DNA from: Prorocentrum cordatum
Lineage: Eukaryota; Sar; Dinophyceae; Prorocentrales; Prorocentraceae
Direction of reading: 5' to 3'
Length of the DNA: 20,000 nucleotides
Assembly (NCBI GenBank): GCA_963575745.1
Contig: CAUYUJ010007270.1
Coordinates: 22,501 to 42,500 of the forward strand
The translations under genes were made by a program, and so were the position numbers. The notes below the pieces were generated by a model. It was not told the DNA's origin and made no database searches. It saw only the letters and a program-made list of their open reading frames with translations. Within the stretch, counting starts at the first letter, position 1; each line of letters starts with the position of its first letter. Positions 1 to 7,028 of this stretch are shown here, in pieces.

Positions 1-329
1 GGGGCCTTCGGTGGAGCTCCCTATGGGGCCACGAAACGTGTGAGGGGTGTGCCAGAATGGGGGTGGAACCGCATGCGGGCGCAGCCACTGGGGCCTTCGG
101 TGGAGCTCCCTATGGGGCCACGAAACGTGTGAGGGGTGTGCCAGAATGGGGGGTGGAACCGCATGCGGGCGCAGCCACTGGGGCCTTCGGTGGAGCTCCC
201 TATGGGGCCACGAAGCGTGTGAGGGGTGTGCCACAATGGGGGGTGGAACCGCATGCGGGCGCAGCCACTGGGGCCTTCGGTGGAGCTCCCTATGGGGCCA
301 CGAAACGTGTGAGGGGTGTCCCAGAATGG
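1..329. repeat. 90-bp tandem array, about 3.65 copies
   Basis: Unit boundaries at GGGCCTTCGG fall at 2, 91, 181 and 271, giving periods of 89, 90 and 90. The copies are almost identical: single A/G and G/C changes, plus one fewer G in the first copy. The array runs into the left window edge, so its true size is unknown. Because 90 is a multiple of three, two plus frames stay open through it as 30-residue repeats, but the 89-bp first unit shifts phase. No other sign of coding is visible, so I read it as a minisatellite. Confidence 0.93.
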
Positions 330-513
330 GTGTGGGAGGGGGAGGAGGGGGGAGGAAGGGGAGGAGGAGGAAGGAGGAAGAGGAGGAAGGAACGCGGGGC
401 GACGTCTTTTCAAAACGAGGACCCAACACCACAGGATGGTTAGGAAAAAGAGAAGGAGGAGGAAGAGGAGGAAGAGGAGGAAGAGGAGGAGGAGGAGGAG
501 GCGGAGGAGGAGG
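330..513. repeat. Purine-rich GGA/GGAA tract
   Basis: This is almost pure purine on the plus strand, made of GAGGAGGAAG-like units around 335-390 and 445-513. A short non-repetitive island at about 391-440 interrupts it. It is low-complexity sequence with no coding signal. Confidence 0.85.
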
Positions 514-760
514 CCTCTTGGGCGCTTCTTGGGGCACTCTTGGGGCCTCCTGGGAGCTTCCTGGGGGCCTCTTGGATGCTTTTGGGAGGCCTTTGGGGGC
601 TTCTTGGGGGCCTCTTTGGCCGTCTTGGGGGCCTGTCTGGGTCGTCTTGGCGCCCTTTTTGCATGTCGCATGTCTAGGAGCGTCCCCAGTGGAGGCCTCT
701 GGGCCTCTGGAGGGGGCCTCTGGAGGGCCTCTCGGGTTTCCTGGGTGCCCCTCGGGGCCG
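514..760. repeat. Degenerate short repeat, core TTGGGGGCCTC
   Basis: An 11-12 bp motif of the type CTTGGGGGCCTC recurs many times with substitutions and small indels (for example around 538, 563, 586, 605 and 625). Its minus-strand translation is a Pro/Lys/Arg-rich low-complexity chain, which is a product of the repeat and not evidence of a gene. Confidence 0.7.
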
Positions 761-803
761 AGGGTTCGCAGCGTGCGTTCGGGCCCCTCGGACCGATCAT
801 GTA

Positions 804-817
804 GGGGGGGGGGGGGG
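804..817. repeat. Homopolymer of 14 G
   Basis: Uninterrupted G run after GATCATGTA. Its length may be unreliable in the assembly. Confidence 0.9.
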
Positions 818-1296
818 CGAACGTTCTTTGTGATTGTTGGATGTTTCAAGCGGTGGCGAAGCATGGCGTTCCTATAGGCCTACCAAACAATGCACCAATA
901 ACCCCTTGTGGTCTCCACGAAATGTGCGTAGAACATTTCTGGCTGGTGCGGTCTTGTTTTAACACATCGGTATCACGGTATCAGAGAATTGATTTGTGTT
1001 TGGAACATTTTTGGGGTTAAGATCGTGTCGTGGTAGGCCCATCGGAATACCTGGACAGGCGGTCCCTGCTCAAATGTTATTGTGCATCCTGGGGGGGGTA
1101 CCCTCGAGTGTTCTTCAGTTTGACCAGCGGGGTCTCGTATCCTTAAAAGGTGTGCTTCTGTCCTGGGTCCGGCCGTCGTCGGGCGGGGCTGGGACAAGGA
1201 TCGATTCGTTCCAGAGCGTTCCAGGACGCTGTCAGGGAGCGCTGGATCGCTCCAAGAAGGCAGCGGCGCCCGAGACGTCCTCCAGAGCCGCCGGAT
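818..1296. other. Unassigned intergenic stretch
   Basis: Mixed-composition sequence, AT-richer at 880-1020 than its surroundings. It has short spurious reading frames on both strands and no recognisable domain, TIR or tandem repeat. Confidence 0.5.
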
Positions 1297-1431
1297 CTCG
1301 GAGATCCGTCCTCCTCATCCTCCTCCTCCTCCTCCTCCTCCTCCTCCTCCTCCTCCTCCCCCTCCTCCTCCTCCTCCTCCTCCTCCCCCTCCTCCTCCAC
1401 CTCCCTCCTCCTCCCTCCCTCTCGGAGATCC
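1297..1431. repeat. TCC trinucleotide array bounded by an 11-bp direct repeat
   Basis: A (TCC)n tract with some CCC interruptions occupies about 1309-1420. It is bounded on both sides by CTCGGAGATCC (1297-1307 and 1421-1431). Poly-Ser, poly-Gly and poly-Glu reading frames here are artefacts of the microsatellite. Confidence 0.88.
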
Positions 1432-1582
1432 TCGATTCGTCCTCCTCCCAACCCGTCCTCGTCCTGGCTTCGACGGGACGTCCGACGCACTGCTCGCAGA
1501 GCTCCGAGGGACACATGCCGACCGCTGGCGGATCGAGCGGGCTCCGCCCACGCGCTTCAGGGGACAACGATGAGGTCTAAGT

Positions 1583-1763
1583 CTGGGTAGTCGAAGGCCA
1601 GACTGTCAGACTGGATTGGGCCCCAAGGGCCAATCTGGCCTGGCCATATTGGAGGATTTGGGTTATTCGCCAGACTGGATTCGCGTTGGCTCCCTCGCCA
1701 GATTGCCCCCGTTTGCCAGATTGGGCCTGCCAGATTGGCGCCAGATTGACTTCGACTACCCAG
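1583..1763. mobile_element. TIR element A (MITE-like), 181 bp
   Basis: The ends are a perfect 14-bp inverted repeat: CTGGGTAGTCGAAG at 1583-1596 and its reverse complement at 1750-1763. Immediately outside lie identical 5-bp copies of TAAGT (1578-1582 and 1764-1768), as expected of a target-site duplication. The interior has no coding capacity. It consists largely of about eight copies of a CCAGAYTGG-like motif in both orientations, resembling subterminal transposase-binding repeats (inference). No second copy is present in the window. Confidence 0.87.
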
Positions 1764-1768
1764 TAAGT

Positions 1769-1954
1769 TCGGGCCGAGCGAAAGGGGGGGATAGGGAAAG
1801 GGGCGGGGTCGACACTTGCTGCATGCAGCTGGTTTCGGCCCCGCCGAGGGGCCCATGCCTCGATACATGGGCGCCTCCCAGCGCCGAGAAAATCAGCTAC
1901 GTGAGCTGATTCTCAAACCCTCCCTTTGCTTTCCCCCCCTTTCGCCCGGCCCGA
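1769..1954. mobile_element. TIR element B, copy 1 (186 bp)
   Basis: The element starts TCGGGCC and ends GGCCCGA. The imperfect inverted termini extend about 30 bp into G-rich and C-rich arms. TAAGT flanks it at 1764-1768 and again at 1955-1959. A second copy lies at 5114-5307 with the same ends and interior. Both carry the internal palindrome AATCAGCT-ACGTG-AGCTGATT. It has no coding capacity and is a non-autonomous TIR element (inference). Confidence 0.87.
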
Positions 1955-1957
1955 TAA

Positions 1958-2106
1958 GTCGGGCCTGTCCCTCTACAGGAGGCATATTCGAAAACAGTCA
2001 AAAAATAGTCGGGGGACAGTGTGTGAGTATTCTTTGTTTTTTCGGGGCACTTGTTGAGTATTTTTGTTTTTCATGCAAAATCCGCATGCAGGGAAGCATG
2101 CCCGAC
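1958..2106. mobile_element. TIR element C (149 bp), relative of D
   Basis: The left end GTCGGGCCTGTCCCTCTACA and the reverse complement of the right end (GTCGGGCATGCTTCCCTGCA) form imperfect TIRs. The left 60 bases align well with the left part of the element at 2529-2732. No convincing target-site duplication is visible. Its first bases overlap the last TAAGT of element B. Interior is AT-richer and non-coding. Confidence 0.65.
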
Positions 2107-2528
2107 CTAACGATACGTGGGATAGGCACAAGGGGGGGATGCGTCGACCCCCAGTCGCCCACTGATCGCCGACGAGTGCCAGTCCCAGCCTGCCCAGGAG
2201 TGTGGGGACTCGCCCTCGGGGGCCTGTCGCCGATCTATCGGCGATGTATCGCCGACTCCAAGTGAGGCGTTCCAAAAATGGCCTTGCCTTCGAGGATCGA
2301 GGGAGTTGTCGTCTCTTCCGCCGCGGAAGACGGCGGAAGGGCGGCGGAACGTCGGCGGAAGCAGAACGAGGCCGCCTCCGCTGGCGGAAGGGCGGCGGGA
2401 GGGCGGCGGAGGGTGGCGGAAGTAAAGAACTGCGCCCCCGAGATGTGGCACCATTTTTGGGTTCAGGGTTGTCGGAATTGTCCAGGTCGAAGTTCCCCCC
2501 CAGTGCACGTCGCCCCCTCGATCGTCAC
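2107..2528. other. Spacer with a hairpin and GGCGGAA-rich tract
   Basis: A perfect inverted repeat TCGCCGAT-CT-ATCGGCGA lies at 2227-2244, followed by a third TCGCCGA. Bases 2325-2425 are built from irregular GGCGGAAGG units. No coding region is recognised. Confidence 0.6.
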
Positions 2529-2632
2529 GTCGGGCATGTCCCTCCTACAGGAAGGAGGGATGTTCAAACATGGTAGACACATTAGTCTGGAGACGACTCC
2601 CCGATTATCTGTTGGTTATTTTTGTGTGTATA

Positions 2633-2668
<36 letters not shown>

Positions 2669-2732
2669 TGTATATATATATATATATTATGGTTCGTCGA
2701 CGAAAATCCGCCTGTAGGGGGACCTGCCCGAC
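2529..2732. mobile_element. TIR element D (204 bp) carrying a microsatellite
   Basis: The left end GTCGGGCATGTCCCTCCTAC and the reverse complement of the right end (GTCGGGCAGGTCCCCCTACA) are imperfect TIRs about 23 bp long. The left half is collinear with element C. Element C has only T-rich sequence at the matching internal position, whereas D has a (TA)n(TGTA)n(TA)n tract at about 2624-2688. No clear target-site duplication is seen. Confidence 0.67.
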
Positions 2733-3030
2733 CTAGCCCTGTCGTTGCTCCTCAAGTCCACGCGCTGCTTCCCCCCAAAGGCCGGCCTGCGAGGCGGCCG
2801 CTCCTCGGGCCCCCCCAAGGGGGCCGTCGGGCCAGGGGCGCCCCTGGGCGAGCGGGTGTCCGCCCCGCGGGAAGGGGCCGTCGAGGCTTCCTGGCGCCCG
2901 TGGGCGGAGCAACGATCCTTCGTCGGGGGGTGTGGGAGAAGACCGCTGCCTCCTCAGACCGACCTTGGTGGGCCCAGCAAAACGCATCGGATTCGCCGTC
3001 TGGCCTCCCTCTCGCGCCGATACATCGACC
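2733..3030. other. Unassigned GC-rich stretch
   Basis: GC-rich sequence with C and G runs. Nothing is recognised on either strand. Confidence 0.5.
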
Positions 3031-3180
3031 TAGTCATCCATCCGTCCACACATCCATACATCCATCCATAAATATCTATATACATATAGATGTATGGGCA
3101 TAGTAATGTAGTTAGATACATATATATACATAGACACATGCTGACACACATGTGCATGTCTGCCTCTCTGTTCGTGTGTG

Positions 3181-3213
<33 letters not shown>
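3031..3213. repeat. CATC, TATA and TG/TA microsatellite cluster
   Basis: CATC/CATA units occupy about 3036-3070, TA-rich units follow to about 3130, then TG-rich sequence leads to a pure TA tract at about 3185-3213. Tyr/Ile-rich reading frames here are artefacts. Confidence 0.88.
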
Positions 3214-3216
<3 letters not shown>

Positions 3217-3513
3217 AGAGTGCCGGGGCCCCAGTCCCAGGCCAAGGCACCTTCCTGGATTTCCCCCCGCCCCCTTCGTTCGGCACCAGAAATTCGGGCC
3301 ACCTCTTCGGGGCCTCCCAGCATCTTCTCGGCGGCCCCAAGACAGATGTCGAGGCAGACCACGCCCGAGGATTGCTTCGAGACGGCCCATGAGGCCCCGA
3401 AGGCGCTCCAAGAAGGTTTTTAGATGCTCTTCGAGTGGTCCCCAGGAGGCCAGAGTTGCCCTATTCCTTTTTGGGAAAACGTGCATTGTGACATATTCGC
3501 CTAGTATTCTTGT
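3214..3513. other. Unassigned stretch left of the retroelement
   Basis: C-rich then mixed sequence. It could contain the 5' end or LTR of the retroelement that follows, but I see no matching long direct repeat downstream, so no LTR is called. Confidence 0.4.
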
Positions 3514-4399
3514 TTGATGGTTTTAGCGGCGTCTGGGCCCAACCTGCATGAGGCCGAATTTCGGCCGCTGCGCCAGGAAATGAACGACCTTATGGGCCGC
3601 GTACACCAGGACTCTGCCCAACCGGCGTATGGGGCATCTACGCTGCAAACCCATACGACAGGAGTGGGGAGCTCAGCACCTACAGCATCCACAGGTCGAG
3701 CAGCATCAGCAGCACCGCCAACACTGATGCCACAGAGTTGGGCCGGAGCGGTCGGTGCTTTCCCAATGGCGCAAATCGGTAAGCGACATCAATGATGGAG
3801 TCGCTGCGCCAGCTAATCCACTTGCCGATGTGCAGCGACCGAACTGGGCCTACATGCCATCAGACTCAGCATTCGGCATCAGCACACCATGTGGATCAAG
3901 CTCGACGTGGCCACCCGATGTCGGAGTCTCCCATCGATCTGGCCCTCTTCGACCAGCACTTCCGCACTGGCATGAGCCAGCCATCTGGGAGAGTGGCCAT
4001 GTGGTTCGCCGGCCGCGATACTTGGATGTCCAGCGGCGTGCGATCCAAATGCGGAGTAGGCTCCACACTCGACCACAACGACGACACATCGACGAGCTCC
4101 ACAGCACCCTTCTTGCATTTGAGCTCTTACGACAACAGGACGAGCATTGACGGCAAGCTGGACAGAGTTGGACAGAAACTCCTACCAATCCACCTCCTAT
4201 GCCGGCTGCCGCACCACCTGCACCCCGCATCACGGTCTTTAGCGGCGACGTGCGGGAATGTCCTTTCTGTATCGAGGCCGTCGTACACGGTGACCGAGTA
4301 GTGCGCCTACAATGCCGCCACATCCTGCACCAGGCGCGCCACATCTTACAACTTTTGCAGAACACCGACGCCCACTTGGTGCACCGCCCGGCGTGTTGA
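3514..4399 (+). pseudogene. Retroelement gag/linker with RING-H2-like zinc motif (broken)
   Basis: The first part (3514-4198) is low-complexity Ala/Ser/Thr/Pro-rich sequence in shifting frames and is only tentatively assigned. The phase that ends in the zinc motif reads through a Pro-rich run just before 4199. The zinc motif lies at 4259-4330: CPFC, a 14-residue loop, then CRHILH. This matches the first half of a RING-H2 finger (C-x2-C ... C-x-H-x2-H). The next expected cysteine, three residues after the second His, is Arg (CGC at 4337-4339; a Cys TGC codon is one transition away). A second CxxC is not in frame, and the frame stops at 4399. RING-like motifs just before the protease are a feature I recall in dinoflagellate retroelement polyproteins. 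The role is unknown; zinc or nucleic-acid binding is a guess. Confidence 0.62.
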
Positions 4400-4449
4400 G
4401 GAGTGGCTCACGTTATCCCCGATTTCCGCTTCATTGGTGCAGACCGTGA

Positions 4450-4888
4450 TCTTACAGCGGGTTCGGCAAGTGTGTTGTTGGCCCGCGCGGCAGACCTTGG
4501 CGCTCCGGTTCTGGCACTTACGGTGCCGACCCGGCAGATGCCAGACGACCAGAGCAGGACGCCGTCCCGACTCTTCGGCCCGCACCGACCCCCGGAACAT
4601 CACGGCAGGATTTTACACAGTATTCCTGCAATGTTCCCAGTTTTGTGTCCGCTGCCGACGCGGCAGTACCGTGCGACACCCGCCTGGACTTCCATGCTCC
4701 GCCGCAACGACCGACGTTTCCGTGGTGGCCGACCTCGTCACGTACAGACCCGAGTCCACCGACCGACTCAACATACGACCTGGCGAGTTCCGACCTCCCA
4801 GGCGGCCAGCTAGGTGTCATTGTGGATGCCGGCGCTTGGATTACTCTCTGAGGGTATCGCGTTGCGATGAATCACCGACAATTTGGCA
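4450..4888 (+). pseudogene. Retroelement aspartic protease, N-terminal piece
   Basis: One plus frame is open from about 4450 to a stop at 4851. It has a Pro/Thr-rich linker, then FPWWPTSS, then a segment ending in GGQLGVIVDAGAW. The VDAGAW sequence, with Asp at 4825-4827, corresponds to the retropepsin active-site D-[ST]-G, in the DxGAW form I recall from dinoflagellate retroelement polyproteins. A retropepsin matures the polyprotein and acts as a dimer. Immediately after the active site the frame stops, and at 4889 the sequence is interrupted by TIR element E. Downstream protease segments resume beyond that insertion. The open phase differs from that of the RING-like motif, so at least one frameshift lies between 4330 and 4450. 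Confidence 0.68.
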
Positions 4889-5009
4889 TCGCTCGGACGT
4901 GTGCATTTCTCCTTCGGCGAGGACCATCGAAGAGCATCCTTGATCATTTGGCGAAAAAGCCACGCACGACACCGAAACAAAAAAACACAGGGAATGGACG
5001 TCCGAGCGA
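4889..5009. mobile_element. TIR element E, copy 1 (121 bp)
   Basis: The ends are a perfect 12-bp inverted repeat, TCGCTCGGACGT at 4889-4900 and its reverse complement at 4998-5009. Flanks TGGCA (4884-4888) and TGGCC (5010-5014) match at 4 of 5 bases, consistent with an aged 5-bp target-site duplication. A second copy lies at 6868-7028. The element sits inside the protease remnant, between its active-site segment and middle segment. Confidence 0.86.
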
Positions 5010-5113
5010 TGGCCAGACAGAGCTGTGGGGGCGAGGCTCTGGCCCACAGGCGATAGGCTCATGTCCCCGCTCCACTGCCCAGTGGGAGGTACACTGCCCC
5101 GTTGAAGCCACAA
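5010..5113 (+). pseudogene. Retroelement protease, middle piece
   Basis: The frame here reads GRGSGPQA and, about ten residues later, AQWEVHCPVEA (Gln-Trp at 5080-5085). This resembles the middle strand of dinoflagellate retroelement proteases, where a G-x-G-x-Q turn precedes a W-E-x-x-x-P-I strand (from memory). The piece is bounded on the left by TIR element E and on the right by TIR element B copy 2. It is short, so the assignment leans on its position between two other protease pieces. Confidence 0.5.
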
Positions 5114-5307
5114 TCGGGCCAGACGAGAGGGGGGTGATAGGGAAAGGGGGGTTGCGAAATCTGCTGCGCGCAGCTGGTTTCAGTCCCGCCGATGGGCCGC
5201 TTCCTCGATACATGGCCGCCTCTGGCGCCGGGAAGCGCCGGGAAAATCAGCTACGTGAGCTGATTCTCCAACCCCCCTTCGCTATCCCCCCCTTTCGCCC
5301 GGCCCGA
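5114..5307. mobile_element. TIR element B, copy 2 (194 bp)
   Basis: It shares the TCGGGCC...GGCCCGA ends, the G-rich and C-rich arms, and the AATCAGCT-ACGTG-AGCTGATT palindrome with copy 1 at 1769-1954. Flanks CACAA (5109-5113) and TACAA (5308-5312) match at 4 of 5 bases, again consistent with a 5-bp target-site duplication. It splits the protease remnant. Confidence 0.87.
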
Positions 5308-5580
5308 TACAAACCGCGATGGCGCGACCGCCCAACGCAGCATGCGTGCTCCTGCAGTGGAGGGCGATGACTTCGATCCCCCTGCCTTTTTTGTTTACAT
5401 TCCACGCAGTCCAACAGAAGAGTTGTGGAGACATGCGCACCGCATAGATGCCTCACGTTTCAAGGGCCTGGGGGCGGCGAAATCAAGTGGAGCCCAGGCG
5501 CCATGCACTTCGACTTGGAGTCGCCTCGAAGTGGCCACCACTGCATGCACGCCGATAACTTTGACCAGCTCCGAGCATGA
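5308..5580 (+). pseudogene. Retroelement protease, C-terminal piece
   Basis: An initial phase (from about 5342) reads VEGDDFDPPAFF, in the place where such proteases have a V-E-G-x-x-x-L-P-x-L-L-G-L segment. A shift at about 5475 leads to GGEIKWSPGAMHFDLES and HADNFDQLRA before a stop at 5578-5580. The latter resembles the conserved tail of the protease region (P-G-x-x-x-F-x-L-x-x-x-x-S-G-H). The same phase continues past the stop into the dUTPase segment, so the two were joined in one polyprotein (inference). Confidence 0.55.
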
Positions 5581-5640
5581 GCAGGGGAACAGCCTCCACA
5601 AGTAGAAGTGGTCAACAGCCACCGGGACAACGACTCCAAC

Positions 5641-5930
5641 GACGCACGCGAGTGTAATAAGCTCAGAATACAGTTTGTCAGCCCCAGCGCAGGGGCACCA
5701 GTGCGGGGCGCACTTTACGCAGCAGGCTACGACCGATTCGCCTGCGCGGGCGTCAGCGTCGCGACGTGCGGTCGCGGTATGGTGCCAACGGGCGCGGCCG
5801 GTCTTGCACCCCGGGCACTTGCGGAGTGGTGAGCCAGGGCTACCGATGCGAGATCAGGGCGCTCCTGCGCGACACTCGCTCGCGGACGTTCGCGGTCGAC
5901 CAGGGCCAACCCAGACCCCCGACGTCGTGA
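5641..5930 (+). pseudogene. dUTPase domain of the retroelement, internally deleted
   Basis: dUTPase hydrolyses dUTP to dUMP and pyrophosphate and works as a trimer. The first segment (5659-5832) reads LRIQFVSPSAGAPVRG, then AAGYDRFAC, then GRGMVPTG. This is the start of a trimeric dUTPase, including motif I (A-x-G-x-D-L; here Arg replaces Leu). A shift near 5814 leads into GTCGVVSQGYRCEIRALL and FAVDQG, matching the later D-Y-R-G-E-[IV]-x-V-L-L and F-x-V-x-x-G-D segments. Between them the P-R-S-G-L-A motif and the uracil-binding G-V-I-D motif are missing, roughly 25-30 residues. The C-terminal glycine-rich motif V is also absent: homology ends where unrelated repeat sequence starts near 5915-5930. 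It cannot be active. A stray host dUTPase pseudogene is the alternative, but in-phase continuity with the protease tail favours a polyprotein domain. Confidence 0.72.
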
Positions 5931-6079
5931 TTTTTTTCCTGACGTCGACCCCCCGAGGTCTGGGCCCATTCCCCAGGACCGGTTTTTCGTCCTGAGTCGT
6001 TTTCTGACGGTCCCGAGGGCCGGCAAGGGCCCCCGGAGTCCAAAAATAATAATAAACTTCTCGTCGTGATTTTTTCCGG
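5923..6079. repeat. About 140-bp segment between 16-bp direct repeats
   Basis: GTCGTGATTTTTTTCC near 5923-5939 recurs as GTCGTGATTTTTTCC near 6064-6078. The segment between has a short hairpin (AGGAC...GTCCT) and an AATAATAATAA tract. It lies exactly where the dUTPase homology stops. It could be a small insertion with a duplicated target, but the evidence is only the paired direct repeat. Confidence 0.4.
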
Positions 6080-6302
6080 ACTCGAGGGGGTCTAGGAACG
6101 GATCGCCCAAGGCATCGCATCATCACGGGTCCTGAGATAGTGGTCGTCGCCAACCTTTTCCATATTTTCGCGGCTCCGCGGGCGTCGGCCGCGCCCGCGC
6201 GACGCGCCTCGGCCGCGACCCCGTCCTGCAAGCATCGGGCACTGCGGCGCCAACAGGGTCCGAGGGCAATTCTGTCGCCGAAGACCCCACGCAACCACTA
6301 CT
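6080..6302. other. Unassigned GC-rich insert sequence
   Basis: GC-rich, with a CGCGCC-rich core at 6175-6220. No domain, TIR or tandem repeat is recognised. Confidence 0.45.
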
Positions 6303-6528
6303 CAGAGCCCCGAATCATCAGGGGTAACTCGGATCAGGGATAACTCGGGTTCGTTTTTCGGGAATCCAAACCCGAATTACCCCGGGCCCGAGTTGCCCCG
6401 GATAACTCGGGCGTCCAGAGCCCCACATCATCAGGGGTAACTCGGGTCAGGGCTAACTCGGGTTCCTTTTCCGGGAATCCAAACCCGAGTTACCCCGGGC
6501 CCGAGTTACCCCGGATAACTCGGGCGCC
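6303..6528. repeat. 113-bp tandem duplication rich in TAACTCGGG
   Basis: Two adjacent direct copies lie at 6303-6415 and 6416-6528, both starting CAGAGCCCC and ending GATAACTCGGGCG. Each copy contains the 9-mer TAACTCGGG (or close variants) about three times forward and twice reverse-complemented, so each can fold on itself. Confidence 0.88.
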
Positions 6529-6867
6529 CAAACTACAGCAGGAGGGGGAAGGGTCAGCCTGCAGGGCTGGCCCAGCCGACCTGCCCTGCAATAAGTGGGC
6601 AGCAGGGCCAGGCCATCCCGTCTGGGCCTCGGGGAGAGGAGGGAACCCATCGCTGGCGCTACAGGAATGCGGCCACGACGCCATGCGCAGGGCGACCTAC
6701 GCGAGCGCCACTAGTCCTTAGCCCGACGACGCGCTTCCCAGCGCCAGTTTTCGCATGTTGTGGATGCGTGCGACACGAACCGGATTGGAGTGAATGGCGT
6801 GCCCGGGGCAAGGGCTCCCGGCGCCGGGGTCGTGATCTTCGGACTGCGCGGACCTCGGCGCTCGGCG
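6529..6867. other. Unassigned stretch
   Basis: Mixed GC-rich sequence between the 113-bp duplication and TIR element E copy 2. It has short overlapping open frames on both strands but no recognised domain. Confidence 0.45.
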
Positions 6868-6933
6868 TCGCTCGGACGTGTGCTTTGTTTCTTCGGCGAG
6901 GACCACCGAGGAGCATCTTCGATCATTTGGCGA

Positions 6934-6990
<57 letters not shown>

Positions 6991-7028
6991 AACCGAAAAC
7001 AAAGCACAGGGAATGGACGTCCGAGCGA
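6868..7028. mobile_element. TIR element E, copy 2 (161 bp) with (AC)26
   Basis: It has the same 12-bp TIRs as copy 1 (6868-6879 and 7017-7028) and a collinear interior. The difference is an uninterrupted (AC)26 at 6937-6988, where copy 1 has only GCCACGCACGACAC. Flanks CGGCG and TGGCC match weakly (3 of 5), so no target duplication is claimed. The CA tract creates His/Thr and Val/Cys repeat frames that are not genes. Confidence 0.85.

Noticed and set aside
21-877. Long open frames on both strands across the 90-bp array and GGA tract
   Set aside because: They consist of translated repeats and low-complexity Pro/Lys/Arg or Gly runs and overlap on opposite strands, so they are by-products of repeat composition.
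1143-1590. Poly-Ser, poly-Gly and poly-Glu frames
   Set aside because: All are translations of the TCC array in different frames.
2268-2466. Possible TIR element with CCAAAAATGG ends around the GGCGGAA tract
   Set aside because: The matching inverted ends are only about ten bases, with no flanking duplication and no second copy.
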